Shown here piece after piece: positions 16,176 through 25,256 of a stretch of 64,000 nucleotides of DNA. The notes below the pieces were generated by a model, which searched no databases, was not told the origin of the DNA, and was given only the letters and a program-made list of their open reading frames with translations. Position 1 is the stretch's first letter, and the number at the start of each line of letters is the position of its first letter. Both the position numbers and the translations under genes were made by a program. The DNA is from Avigastranaerophilus sp964491345 (GTDB taxonomy: Bacteria; Cyanobacteriota; Vampirovibrionia; Gastranaerophilales; Gastranaerophilaceae): the NCBI GenBank assembly GCA_964491345.1, contig CAZBFV010000004.1, positions 16,230-80,229 on the forward strand, read 5' to 3'.

Positions 16176-17805
16176 CTATCCATTTTCCTTTTAAAAAATC
16201 AATTAATTCTTCCAGTTTCTTTAAATCATATCCGCTTTCTTCATTATTGCGTCTTTTAAATATATTTGCGGAATGCCCCGCATTCTTTTTGTTTTCATAA
16301 ACTTTGACCGCATAATTGAATATGCTTCTCTGCATTATTATTGTTTTAAACAGATAGAAAAATTCATCATTTTCCAATATTGCATAATATTTTTCCGCTT
16401 CGCTTCTTTCATCAGGCGTATTTAACAAATAAATCAAGTTATATAATTTATTCCGCCATAAAAGCTCGGTTTCTTTATCAAAAATATTATCTATATTGTT
16501 CTTTAAATCCGTATTTAATAATTCTATATTATACGGCGCAGAATTATAAAATTTGTCAAATATTGATTTTATAATTCTATTATCATTTTCCGAAATAAAC
16601 CATCTGAATGTATGCTCTTTAGTAAGAAGCGTACAAATTTCATCTTTTTTACAGCTGTTTAATTTTAAATTATTCTTTATGTAACCGGCAAGACTGTACT
16701 CTAACGGCTTTATATCCGATAAAAGAGGCTTCCAGCATATAAATTCATAAGGAAACTTTCTTTTTTTATTAATCGTAACATTTACAGCTTCATTAATGCG
16801 TGTCTTTGCGTATGACGGCGGAATACTATATCGTCCTTCCGACTGATAAAATTTTGCAATAATTTTTAACATTTCATCGGATGAAATATTATAAAAGCCG
16901 AACGTATCAACAATTCCGATATTATCATTAATAACCGATGCCATTAATAAATATCTGCCTTCGTTTGTTTTTCTCGAAATTAAAATTGCCTGATTAGAAG
17001 CACCGTCGGGAATTGTTGCATAAAATCCGGCGGGGGCGGACCCGCTTACCGTTTTACGGAAGTATTCGCCGGCTTTTTCTTCAGAAGCGCCCGCCAGCTT
17101 TAATTTTTTAAGTCCTGTTTTGCAGGCCTTTATTATATTTGGATTTTTAGAAGTTTCAATCAGATAATTAAACGGAGCTACTGCCAAAGACGATTTTGAA
17201 TCCGATAATATCTCCACCGCTGATAATATAAATCCGTCGTCAAAGTCGGAATACAATACAGGATAGATTATATTTGCAAGCATATCCCCCTGATAATCGC
17301 CTGCTAATGATTTTAATAATATATTCCTGTCTTTCGCCGAAACCGCCGATACAAAATCCAAAAAATCAAGCATTGATTCCGGATTAAAGGTTGCTTTCTC
17401 AAGCAGTTTTTTTGTTTCTAAATCAATTACGGCTTCAGGCTCCTTGAAATAATCGGGAAGCTCGTTAAAATCACATGAAATGCCTGCGAGTCTTAATAAC
17501 TGGACAAGTTTATACTTTGATTCATCCGAAAGCAGTTTTGATTTCATCTGCTCAAGCGTATATCCGGAAATTATATCAGCCGGTATGATTTCTTTTAAAA
17601 GACAGGCGCAGAATGTATATTCCTTTTCTTCAAGTTTTATATACTCTTTTAAAAAAATTGAAAATAAAGTGCTTTTATCCTCAATACAATTTAATCCGCC
17701 TGCATATTTATTTAATAAACCGGAGCTGTATTCCTGCAAAGACTTGATTTCAGATATAACAGGCATGACTTTAGCCCTGATTTGGAGCTTAGACAGTTCA
17801 GCCAT
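16168..17805 (-). CDS. 545-aa helical protein of unknown function
   Basis: A soluble, mostly helical protein. Residues 1-230 have paired helices with conserved Leu and a HEAT-like feel (SAVEILSDSKSSLAVAPFNYL), and 240-330 form a beta-richer section (FYATIPDGASNQAILISRK). No catalytic motif is recognised. It starts on the last base of the upstream zinc-finger stop codon and overlaps ruvX by 8 bp at its end, so all three are translated together. Its link to DNA or RNA metabolism is suggested only by these neighbours. Confidence 0.75.
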   Translation of the reverse strand: MAELSKLQIRAKVMPVISEIKSLQEYSSGLLNKYAGGLNCIEDKSTLFSIFLKEYIKLEEKEYTFCACLLKEIIPADIISGYTLEQMKSKLLSDESKYKLVQLLRLAGISCDFNELPDYFKEPEAVIDLETKKLLEKATFNPESMLDFLDFVSAVSAKDRNILLKSLAGDYQGDMLANIIYPVLYSDFDDGFILSAVEILSDSKSSLAVAPFNYLIETSKNPNIIKACKTGLKKLKLAGASEEKAGEYFRKTVSGSAPAGFYATIPDGASNQAILISRKTNEGRYLLMASVINDNIGIVDTFGFYNISSDEMLKIIAKFYQSEGRYSIPPSYAKTRINEAVNVTINKKRKFPYEFICWKPLLSDIKPLEYSLAGYIKNNLKLNSCKKDEICTLLTKEHTFRWFISENDNRIIKSIFDKFYNSAPYNIELLNTDLKNNIDNIFDKETELLWRNKLYNLIYLLNTPDERSEAEKYYAILENDEFFYLFKTIIMQRSIFNYAVKVYENKKNAGHSANIFKRRNNEESGYDLKKLEELIDFLKGKWIDE

Positions 17806-18074
17806 TATTTTACTTTGCTCCAGAAAATATCAAGAATTTTTTGGGCTTCGCCTGACGGAAGTTTATCTTCCAATATCAGGTATTGAACAGCAATCATCGT
17901 GCATTCCGAGCATATATTTACCCCGGGGCCCTGCACCATTTTTGCAACCTGAGTATTCGGCCTGTGGCAGAAACTGCAATAGACAGGCTCCGGCTTTGCA
18001 CCAGTATCATCTGCATTTGACTTTACGTTTTTTCTGGCATTTTTTAATGAAACTATTTTATCCGATTCACTCAT
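17805..18074 (-). CDS. stand-alone ClpX-type zinc-finger protein
   Basis: An 89-aa protein whose residues 31-75 match the zinc-binding domain of ClpX. Cys 33, Cys 36, Cys 55 and Cys 58 give C-x2-C-x18-C-x2-C, exactly the ClpX spacing, with NICSECTMIAVQYLI after it. In ClpX this domain dimerises and binds substrates and adaptors, but here no AAA+ ATPase is attached. It could act as an adaptor or decoy for ClpX, or bind nucleic acid. It is first gene of the minus-strand run down to 12494 and its stop overlaps the next start. Confidence 0.85.
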   Translation of the reverse strand: MSESDKIVSLKNARKNVKSNADDTGAKPEPVYCSFCHRPNTQVAKMVQGPGVNICSECTMIAVQYLILEDKLPSGEAQKILDIFWSKVK

Positions 18075-18176
18075 GATAATCTCTTTTATTAAAACTATAC
18101 TCCAAATATTGTATCTTATTTTTAAAATATTGCCAATTATTCGTTTTAAGTTTATATTATATATAAAAGGTGATTT

Positions 18177-18794
18177 ATGAAAAAAATACTTCTACTGCTG
18201 ACGGTTTTGGCTGTGTCTGTAATGACAAGCGCCTGCATAAATAATCTTGCCATTCAGGAGCTTAATAATAAAGCCCAGTCTTATATGAATAAGGGTGATG
18301 CACAGACTGCTATCTGCCGTTTGAAATCCAGTCTTGATTTGGATAATGAAGTATACCAGACTCATTATAATCTTGCTGTTGCATATTCGAGCATAGGTGA
18401 TTATGATAAATCCGTCGAAGAACTTGAAAAAGTCAAAGAGTTAAAGCCTGATTTTGCAGACGCTTATTATACGCTTGCTGTTGCAAAAGAAGCCGTCGCA
18501 TACAGAAGCATTGAAAAATCGCCTGATGAGAATGGAAACACTCCGGAGCCTTCAATGGAAGAAATTGAAGATTTCATAAATAGAGCATCCGATGTTATAG
18601 AAACTTATAATGAGTATCTGGCTAAAAAATCCAATGCACCCGAAGCAATGCAGGTTAATGATAAAATTTCGGAATTAAATCAGAAAATAAAAGAATATAC
18701 CGAAATCTATGAAGCAGGCCAGACCTCAGGCAATGAGCAGAATCAGGATGAATCAGCTCCGGACAATGCTCCATCCGATGAAATTGAGGAATAG
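18177..18794 (+). CDS. TPR-repeat lipoprotein
   Basis: A 205-aa protein with a lipoprotein signal (KKILLLLTVLAVSVMTSAC, lipid-modified Cys near 20) followed by tetratricopeptide repeats at about 30-100 (AQSYMNKGDAQTAICRLKSS; HYNLAVAYSSIGDYDKSVEE; AYYTLAVAKEA) and an acidic, Gln/Pro-rich tail. TPRs mediate protein binding, and it should sit on the periplasmic face of a membrane. An AAAGGTG ribosome site precedes the ATG. The next gene, lgt, starts one base after its stop; fittingly Lgt performs the first step of lipoprotein maturation. Confidence 0.85.
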   Translation: MKKILLLLTVLAVSVMTSACINNLAIQELNNKAQSYMNKGDAQTAICRLKSSLDLDNEVYQTHYNLAVAYSSIGDYDKSVEELEKVKELKPDFADAYYTLAVAKEAVAYRSIEKSPDENGNTPEPSMEEIEDFINRASDVIETYNEYLAKKSNAPEAMQVNDKISELNQKIKEYTEIYEAGQTSGNEQNQDESAPDNAPSDEIEE

Positions 18795-19586
18795 ATGTTT
18801 AAATCTCCGGGGAGTATTGCTTTTTCGATTAACGGCTTTGATGTCCATTATTACGGTTTTACATTGGCATTAGCCATGTTTGCCGGCATTATGGTCATAT
18901 TATTTATAAAAAATAAATATTTTAAAGATATTTCCGTTGATAGAATCTGCGATATTTCTTTTATGGTGATTATTACGGGTATATTTTCATCAAGGCTGTA
19001 TTATGTAATCGCAGACTACGGCTATTTTCTCAGGCATCCTTTTGAAATACCCGCAGTTTGGAACGGAGGTCTTTCAATACAGGGCGGTATTATCGGCGGA
19101 GTCATTATGGGGCTTGTTTATGCCAAAAGAACCAAAATAAACTTTTTAAGATATGCCGATTTGTTTGCTTTTGGAATTGTTACAGGGCAGGCAGTCGGAA
19201 GATGGGGCAATTTCTTTAATTCCGAGGCTTTCGGGCTTCCTACGAATCTGCCTTGGAAATTATTTATCCCGTTTGCTTCAAGACCTCTTGAATACAGAAA
19301 CTATGAGTTTTTTCATCCTGCGTTTTTATATGAGTCGCTGTTAAATCTTTTTATCTTTTTAATTCTATTTTTAGTCTTAAGAAATTATAAAAACAGGAAA
19401 GACGGTTTTATCTTCTTTCTTTATATAATTTTATATTCAATCGCAAGGATTTTAGTTGAAACTATCAGGATAGACAGTGTTTTAAATATAGGCATTTTCC
19501 ATATTGCGCATATTACGGCGGGCATATTCATTGCTTCAGCCCTGACAGGCATATTTTTAATAAATAAGAAGAATACTACAGTTTAA
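18795..19586 (+). CDS. lgt: prolipoprotein diacylglyceryl transferase
   Basis: Transfers diacylglyceryl from phosphatidylglycerol to the lipobox Cys of preprolipoproteins in the inner membrane. The 263-aa protein has seven predicted membrane helices. VHYYGFTLALAMFAG at the start, VWNGGLSIQGGIIGG and the signature GRWGNFFNSEAFG identify Lgt, and FHPAFLYESLLN is the later conserved stretch. It immediately follows a lipoprotein gene on the same strand. Its 3' end overlaps the convergent 443-aa gene by 11 bp. Confidence 0.97.
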   Translation: MFKSPGSIAFSINGFDVHYYGFTLALAMFAGIMVILFIKNKYFKDISVDRICDISFMVIITGIFSSRLYYVIADYGYFLRHPFEIPAVWNGGLSIQGGIIGGVIMGLVYAKRTKINFLRYADLFAFGIVTGQAVGRWGNFFNSEAFGLPTNLPWKLFIPFASRPLEYRNYEFFHPAFLYESLLNLFIFLILFLVLRNYKNRKDGFIFFLYIILYSIARILVETIRIDSVLNIGIFHIAHITAGIFIASALTGIFLINKKNTTV

Positions 19587-20907
19587 TATCTTTATAAATA
19601 TCGGGAAGCCTGTTAGAAAATGCTGTTTTATCTCCTCTATGCAGATGATTGTACCTGAACTGCGTCAGAAAACGTGTTACAGCAGATAATGCAAACCCCA
19701 TAAAAACAAGACTGAAAATATAAGGAACAGCGGATACAACTGCTTTTTCCCTTGTCAGTCTTTCAAGCTCTTTAATCTGGTTTGTATTCCGTTCTATAGC
19801 TATTTTCTCTGCATATTCGGGAAGCTCTTTTCTGCTTGGAGCGGTAATTCTTCCTTCATTATTTTTTGTTAATAAATCAGGAAATATATTTTTTTTATTT
19901 AACAGTATTCCAAAAGCCTTTTCAAATAATTCGCTTCCAAAAATAGTATAAAATACAACAAGCGGAACTCTTGTCCAAACTTCTAATACATCTAATTTCC
20001 CTCTGTCTTTTGCCGCATTTGAGTAGCCGAACAGTCCTAAAATTGCCGTTAAGCCTAATTGTCCTCTGCTTAAAGCCAGTTTTCCGCTTTCGTTTTTGAA
20101 ATCCAAACTTATTCCTTTTACCGCATTTGTTATTTTATTTGATTTTATTCCATTTTTGGCTAATAAATCCGTAAAAGCCCTGCCCGGATTCAGTATTGCT
20201 TCGGATAATTTTTGCAGTTTATTCGATTTATGACCGTTGACGGCAAGCAAAGCTCCTGAAATGACTCCGGCTAAAGAAATTATTCCGGCTTTCTTAAGCT
20301 GATTTACGGCATGGTTTTCCACCTTATTTTGCTGTTCTTTGTTTTCTTTTGTTCCATTTTTATCTAAATCAGCTATATTATTAAAATTGCTTTTTTTAAA
20401 TGTTTTTAAAGTAAACAGATTTTTTGCGAAACTTAAAGTATATTCTGCAGCGGGAATTGCACAGCAGGCAAGTACTATGCCGGCTTTTTGGGCTATTGTT
20501 CTTTTTTTTATTTCTTCGGGTAAAATTGAATTTTTTATTTGCTCCGCTGTCTTTGGTATATTTTCATTAACCTGTTTTTTTAAATTATCCGGAACAAAAT
20601 TTTTAAACACTTTATTTCTGAATATTTTTTCACCCAGCAAAGGCGATGCAAAATAAAATATTCCGGATTCTATAAACTCTAAAAAACTCATTTCGGAAAA
20701 ATCGGCAATGCTTCTTGAAAATATTGCTTTCGGCACCCAATTTGTTATTGTATCTTGTATAAATCGTGTTGATGATAAATTTTCCTGCGATTTTATAAAT
20801 AAATCGGCAGCTTTTGTAATTCCCTTAAAATCGCCTTTAAATGATATATCTTTATTACCGTTTTGAACGGACTTATTATAATTATTTTGTCTGATTAATG
20901 CTGTCAT
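19576..20907 (-). CDS. 443-aa membrane protein of lineage-specific type
   Basis: The N-terminus MTALIRQNNYNKS...DISFKGDFKG carries the 'ISFKG' motif within the first 30 residues, which I associate with proteins of Gastranaerophilales. Hydrophobic Ala/Gly-rich segments occur near 75-90, 140-160, 212-228, 290-305, 320-335 and 400-420, separated by Lys-rich loops, which suggests a membrane-associated protein with several short helices. No enzymatic motif is seen. It starts 31 bp downstream of the hairpin at 20938-20964, so its promoter must overlap that hairpin or it is read through from hydA. Function unknown. Confidence 0.75.
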   Translation of the reverse strand: MTALIRQNNYNKSVQNGNKDISFKGDFKGITKAADLFIKSQENLSSTRFIQDTITNWVPKAIFSRSIADFSEMSFLEFIESGIFYFASPLLGEKIFRNKVFKNFVPDNLKKQVNENIPKTAEQIKNSILPEEIKKRTIAQKAGIVLACCAIPAAEYTLSFAKNLFTLKTFKKSNFNNIADLDKNGTKENKEQQNKVENHAVNQLKKAGIISLAGVISGALLAVNGHKSNKLQKLSEAILNPGRAFTDLLAKNGIKSNKITNAVKGISLDFKNESGKLALSRGQLGLTAILGLFGYSNAAKDRGKLDVLEVWTRVPLVVFYTIFGSELFEKAFGILLNKKNIFPDLLTKNNEGRITAPSRKELPEYAEKIAIERNTNQIKELERLTREKAVVSAVPYIFSLVFMGFALSAVTRFLTQFRYNHLHRGDKTAFSNRLPDIYKDIKL

Positions 20908-20937
20908 AATTACTCCCTAAACAAATATGAATTATCA

Positions 20938-20964
20938 AAAAACTGCCCTGTAAAGGCAGTTTTT
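20938..20964 (-). terminator. hairpin terminator after the hydrogenase operon
   Basis: AAAAACTGCC (20938-20947) pairs perfectly with GGCAGTTTTT (20955-20964) around a 7-base loop; on the minus strand the stem ends in a T tract. It lies about 170 bp beyond the end of hydA and just before the next minus-strand gene. The 20965-21131 interval shows no coding frame. Confidence 0.75.
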
Positions 20965-21131
20965 AAATTTTATAACGAGTAATTTTTACATTCGCACAAA
21001 ACAATGACTGCCGGATACAGAACCCTGCATTTCCATCATATTCATTATTTGCACGCTGTCAGATAACATTATTAACCTCTGCTTTTTTCTCAGGTTATCT
21101 CAATATAAAAATATTGTCAAGATTTTTATAT

Positions 21132-22883
21132 CTATATATCTTTGTATGAATTTACAAACTCATTTGAAAATTCTGTATGAAGCAGATGATGAGCTTCATC
21201 GCTTCCGAATTTACCGCCTAAACATTCGGTATAAAGTTTTAAGATATCAGGATTTTGATGAGATTTTCTAAACGGCAGACTCTCATCTTCTTTATATAAT
21301 CCTGCGGCTCGTTTAGCTTTTATTAAAGGATTAAGACAGCTTACCGGCTGTCCGCCCCCGTTTACACAGCCTCCGGGGCATGCCATGACTTCAAGCATGC
21401 TGAAGTCGGCTTTGCCTTCTTTTAATTCTTTTATTGATTTTTCCGCTTCTTTTAATGTTGAAACAACTCTGACTTTTATTTTAGTTCCTTTAATATCTAT
21501 AACGGTATCTTTTGTTCTTGAATCGGCGCTGACTCCTCTTAATTCCGAAATATTAACCTCCGGCAATTCCTCACCCGTAATAATATTGTATGCAGTCCTG
21601 ACGGCTGCCTCGGCGACACCGCCGGATGCGCCGAATATAGCTCCTGCTCCGGTATATTGACCAAACGGCGAATCGGCATTTTCATCCTTCAGCTTATTAA
21701 AGTCTATTCCTGCATTTTTTATCATTCTGGCAAATTCCTGAGTTGTTAATACAAAATCAGTTTCGCCGGCTATTTGTTTTCTTGTTATCTCATACTTTTT
21801 TGCAGTGCATGGCATAACAGATACAATAACCGTATTTTCTTTGGTATATTCAGGATAATATTTTCCCAAAAACTCTCTTAATACGGCAGACATCATTCCC
21901 TGAGGCGATTTACAGCTTGAAAGATAATTTATTAATTCAGGATGCTGGGTTTCTATATATCTTACCCACGCCGGACAGCACGATGTAAATAAAGGAAGAT
22001 TTTTTTTATTTGTAAATCTTTGTACAAATTCTGCAGCTTCTTCTGTTATTGTTAAATCGGCGGAAAAGTTTGTATCAAAAACAAGGTCAAACCCCAGCCT
22101 TCTTGCTGATGCGTATATCCTGCCTATTGTATTTTCGCCTGCCTCCAGATTAAATTCTTCTCCTAATGCCACTCTTACAGACGGCGCTATCTGGACGACA
22201 ACTTTTTTATCGGGATTATTTATTTCATTCCATACAGAGTTTATATCCGATTTTACCGAAATTGCGCCGGTAGGACATACCGCCCGGCATTGCCCGCAGT
22301 ATACGCAGTCTACTTCACTTAATTTCCTGCCGTTCATAGGCTTTACTTTAGTATTTGAGCCTCTGCCTGCAAATCCTAATACGCTATGCCCTTGGAACTC
22401 GCTGCACGCTCTCACGCATGCACCGCACAGTATGCACTTTGAAGAATCCCTCGTTAAGGACGGGCTGGAATCATCTGTTTGTAAATAGTCCTTTTCTTCC
22501 AGCTTAGGAAACCTTATATCGTTAATCTCATATTCCGCACAATACTTTTGAAGCTCGCAGTTTCCTGACTTAATGCAGGTTAAGCATTCTCTTTTATGAT
22601 TTGCAAGGAGTAATTCCAATATTGTTTTTCTGATTTTTCTTACTTTTTTTGAATTCAGATGTATTCTTATTCCCGCTCTCGGCAGCATTGTACAGGATGC
22701 TTGAATGCCTCTGCCTTCCTGTTCTACAATACACATCCTGCAGGCTCCGAACTGGGTTAAATCAGGACGGTCGCAAAATGTAGGCACATTAAATCCGTTT
22801 TTTCTGATTACTTCCAATACGGTTTTTTCATTCGTAAATTCTACTTCAAAATTATCTATAAATAACGTTTTTTTATCGCTCAT
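21132..22883 (-). CDS. hydA: [FeFe]-hydrogenase catalytic subunit HydA
   Basis: Catalytic subunit of an NAD(P)-linked, probably electron-bifurcating [FeFe]-hydrogenase. The 583-aa protein has an N-terminal [2Fe-2S] domain (CDRPDLTQFGACRMC), a His-Cys cluster segment (HKRECLTCIKSGNC), two [4Fe-4S] motifs (CILCGACVRAC; CVYCGQCRAVC) and the H-cluster domain. The three H-cluster signatures are intact: TSCCPAWVRY near 300, MPCTAKKYE near 356 and MACPGGCVNGGGQP near 500. The C-terminus holds the small-subunit region. It is the last gene of a TPR-hydC-hydB-hydA run. The maturase HydG is encoded separately at 40532; HydE and HydF are not in the window. Confidence 0.97.
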   Translation of the reverse strand: MSDKKTLFIDNFEVEFTNEKTVLEVIRKNGFNVPTFCDRPDLTQFGACRMCIVEQEGRGIQASCTMLPRAGIRIHLNSKKVRKIRKTILELLLANHKRECLTCIKSGNCELQKYCAEYEINDIRFPKLEEKDYLQTDDSSPSLTRDSSKCILCGACVRACSEFQGHSVLGFAGRGSNTKVKPMNGRKLSEVDCVYCGQCRAVCPTGAISVKSDINSVWNEINNPDKKVVVQIAPSVRVALGEEFNLEAGENTIGRIYASARRLGFDLVFDTNFSADLTITEEAAEFVQRFTNKKNLPLFTSCCPAWVRYIETQHPELINYLSSCKSPQGMMSAVLREFLGKYYPEYTKENTVIVSVMPCTAKKYEITRKQIAGETDFVLTTQEFARMIKNAGIDFNKLKDENADSPFGQYTGAGAIFGASGGVAEAAVRTAYNIITGEELPEVNISELRGVSADSRTKDTVIDIKGTKIKVRVVSTLKEAEKSIKELKEGKADFSMLEVMACPGGCVNGGGQPVSCLNPLIKAKRAAGLYKEDESLPFRKSHQNPDILKLYTECLGGKFGSDEAHHLLHTEFSNEFVNSYKDI

Positions 22884-22903
22884 TGACTTTATCCTTATTC
22901 TGA

Positions 22904-24772
22904 CTATTTTATTATTATTGCTTTAAACGGGCAGTTTTCCATGCAGGCTCCGCATTTTATGCATTTATCCTGAATAATTTTATGAGGTTCTTTTATTTTT
23001 CCTTCTATTGCATCTGCGGGGCAGTTTCTTGCGCACTTAGTACAGCCCCTGCATTTATCAGGCTGTATTTCATAATGTTTTAATGCCGTGCATACCCCCG
23101 CAGGACACTTCTTATCCCTTATATGCGCAATATATTCATCTCTAAAATATCTTAATGTTGATAACACCGGATTCGGCGCTGATTTGCCCAGACCGCATAA
23201 TGAACCTTCTTTTATTACTTGTCCTAATTCTTCAAGCATATCAAGGTCTTCCATTTTACCCTGACCTTTTACTATTCTTTCAAGTATTGCAAGCATTTGT
23301 TTTGTACCTTCTCGGCAGGGAGTGCATTTACCGCAGCTTTCATGCTGCGTAAAATTCATAAAAAATCTTGCGACTTCAACAATACAAGTATCTTCATTCA
23401 TCACAACCAATCCGCCTGAGCCGACCATTGCACCGACTTTTGTTAATTGATCATAATCCATCGGCATATCTAAATGCTCGCTTGTTAAACATCCTCCCGA
23501 AGGTCCGCCTATCTGCACGGCTTTAAACTTCTTTCCGTTTCTTATTCCTCCGCCCAAATCGTAAACAATCTCTCTCAATGTGGTATTCATAGGAACTTCA
23601 ATTAACCCCGTATTGTTTACCTCTCCTGTCAGTGCAAAAGTTTTTGTTCCTTTTGAAGTTTCCGTTCCCATTTTATTAAACCAATCTGCGCCGTTTATTA
23701 TAATTAACGGCACATTTGCGAATGTTTCAACGTTGTTTAAAAGCGTAGGCCGTTTAAATAACCCTTTTTCAGCCATGTGGATATTTTTCGGACGGGGCAT
23801 TCCTCTTTCGCCCTCGATAGAAGCGATTAAAGCTGATGACTCGCCGCATACAAATGCGCCTGCACCTTCTTTTATGTGTATATTAAAACTGAATCCGCTT
23901 CCCATAATATTCCCGCCGAGCAAGTTTCTTTCTTCCGCTGCTTTTATTGCCGTTTTTAGACGCTTAATTGCAAGAGGATATTCCGCCCTGACATAAATAT
24001 AGCCTTCGTCAGCTCCAACGGCAAATGCCGCTATTGCCATACCTTCAAGAAGTTTATGGGGGTCATCTTCCATAACGCTTCTGTCCATAAATGCTCCGGG
24101 GTCGCCTTCATCACCGTTACATATTACATAAGACTTACCCCCTCTGTGCATATATACGCTTCTCCATTTTTTGCCTGTTGCAAAACCGCCTCCGCCTCTG
24201 CCTCTCAGACCGGAATCTTCTATTTCTTTTATTACGGCTTCAGGATTATTTTCTTCAAGAACTTTTGATAATGCGCTGTATGCACCGGATGCTACCGCTT
24301 CATCAAGACTTTCGGGGTTTATATGCCCGCAGTTTTTTAATGCCGTTCTGGTTTGTTTAGCATAAAAGTTCATTTCTTCATTATTTACTATTTTTTTGTT
24401 TAATGCAGGGTCAACGTACAATAACCGTTCAACAACAGTATCATTTCTCAAGGATTTATATATTTCTTCAACATCTGCTTCGGTTACATGAACATAAGTC
24501 AATTTTCTGTCGGGAATTACAACGAGAACACCCTGCTCGCAAAAGCCTATACAGCCTGTCGGTATAACGCTCATTTTTTCTGATTTATCCAGCATAGATA
24601 CATCTGCGCCCAGCTTTTTAAATTTTTCGATTATTTCTAATGCACCGTTCGCTATACAGCCCGTACTCGCACACACTAGTATTCTTCTTCCCTGAAGTTT
24701 AATTTTTTCCTGCGCTTTTTTTTGTTCTTCCTTTATATCAACGTTTAATTTTATCATTTCCATATTATTCAT
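22904..24772 (-). CDS. hydB: hydrogenase NADH/FMN subunit HydB (NuoF-like)
   Basis: A 622-aa flavoprotein subunit that exchanges electrons with NAD(H). Domains in order: thioredoxin-like [2Fe-2S] ferredoxin (about 30-115, LVCASTGCIANGA and CIGFCEQGVLV), NuoF core with the FMN/NAD glycines (GLRGRGGGGFATGKKW near 190; ICNGDEGDPGAF), a [4Fe-4S] site (ESCGKCTPCREGTKQM near 480), and a C-terminal two-cluster ferredoxin (CRGCTKCARNC; CIKCGACMENC). This order is that of HydB in trimeric HydABC enzymes. Its start overlaps the end of hydC by 8 bp. Confidence 0.96.
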   Translation of the reverse strand: MNNMEMIKLNVDIKEEQKKAQEKIKLQGRRILVCASTGCIANGALEIIEKFKKLGADVSMLDKSEKMSVIPTGCIGFCEQGVLVVIPDRKLTYVHVTEADVEEIYKSLRNDTVVERLLYVDPALNKKIVNNEEMNFYAKQTRTALKNCGHINPESLDEAVASGAYSALSKVLEENNPEAVIKEIEDSGLRGRGGGGFATGKKWRSVYMHRGGKSYVICNGDEGDPGAFMDRSVMEDDPHKLLEGMAIAAFAVGADEGYIYVRAEYPLAIKRLKTAIKAAEERNLLGGNIMGSGFSFNIHIKEGAGAFVCGESSALIASIEGERGMPRPKNIHMAEKGLFKRPTLLNNVETFANVPLIIINGADWFNKMGTETSKGTKTFALTGEVNNTGLIEVPMNTTLREIVYDLGGGIRNGKKFKAVQIGGPSGGCLTSEHLDMPMDYDQLTKVGAMVGSGGLVVMNEDTCIVEVARFFMNFTQHESCGKCTPCREGTKQMLAILERIVKGQGKMEDLDMLEELGQVIKEGSLCGLGKSAPNPVLSTLRYFRDEYIAHIRDKKCPAGVCTALKHYEIQPDKCRGCTKCARNCPADAIEGKIKEPHKIIQDKCIKCGACMENCPFKAIIIK

Positions 24773-25256
24773 TCTCTTTCAATAAAACATCAATTATCAT
24801 ACTTACGGCATCTTCCGTCATTTTCGGGTATATTTTGCCGTTTATCACCATTGCGGGCGCTAAACTGCAAGCCCCAAGACAGCTTACCGTTTCTAACGAA
24901 AAAAGTCCGTCTTCGGTTGTCATTTTACCGTCTTTTAAATTTATTTTCTTTTTTACCGCTTTTAATACCGGCATAGAACCTCTGACATGGCATGCAGTGC
25001 CGTCGCATACCTTGATTTCATACCTGCCTTTCGGCTCTAATGAAAATTGTGCATAAAATGTCGCTACACCGAATACTGTAGCAGGCGACAGCCCTTCCAC
25101 CTTTGCACCTATATATGTAATAGCTTCTTCGGGTAAATATTTGTATATTTGCTGTACACTCTGAAGCATTGCTATCAGATTCGATTTTTTATAACCGTAA
25201 TCCGTCATTATTTTGTCAAGTTTTGCTTTATCAATGCCTGAACTTACCAAATTCAT
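24765..25256 (-). CDS. hydC: hydrogenase subunit HydC (NuoE-like)
   Basis: A 163-aa thioredoxin-like [2Fe-2S] subunit homologous to NuoE. The cluster ligands are in KVCDGTACHVRGS (near 84) and CLGACSLAPAM (near 125). ATVFGVATFYAQFSLEPKGR is the conserved region before them. It completes the HydABC trimer with the two downstream genes. A clear AAGGAG site lies 7 bp before the ATG, inside the end of the upstream TPR gene, which overlaps it by 26 bp. Confidence 0.95.
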   Translation of the reverse strand: MNLVSSGIDKAKLDKIMTDYGYKKSNLIAMLQSVQQIYKYLPEEAITYIGAKVEGLSPATVFGVATFYAQFSLEPKGRYEIKVCDGTACHVRGSMPVLKAVKKKINLKDGKMTTEDGLFSLETVSCLGACSLAPAMVINGKIYPKMTEDAVSMIIDVLLKENE

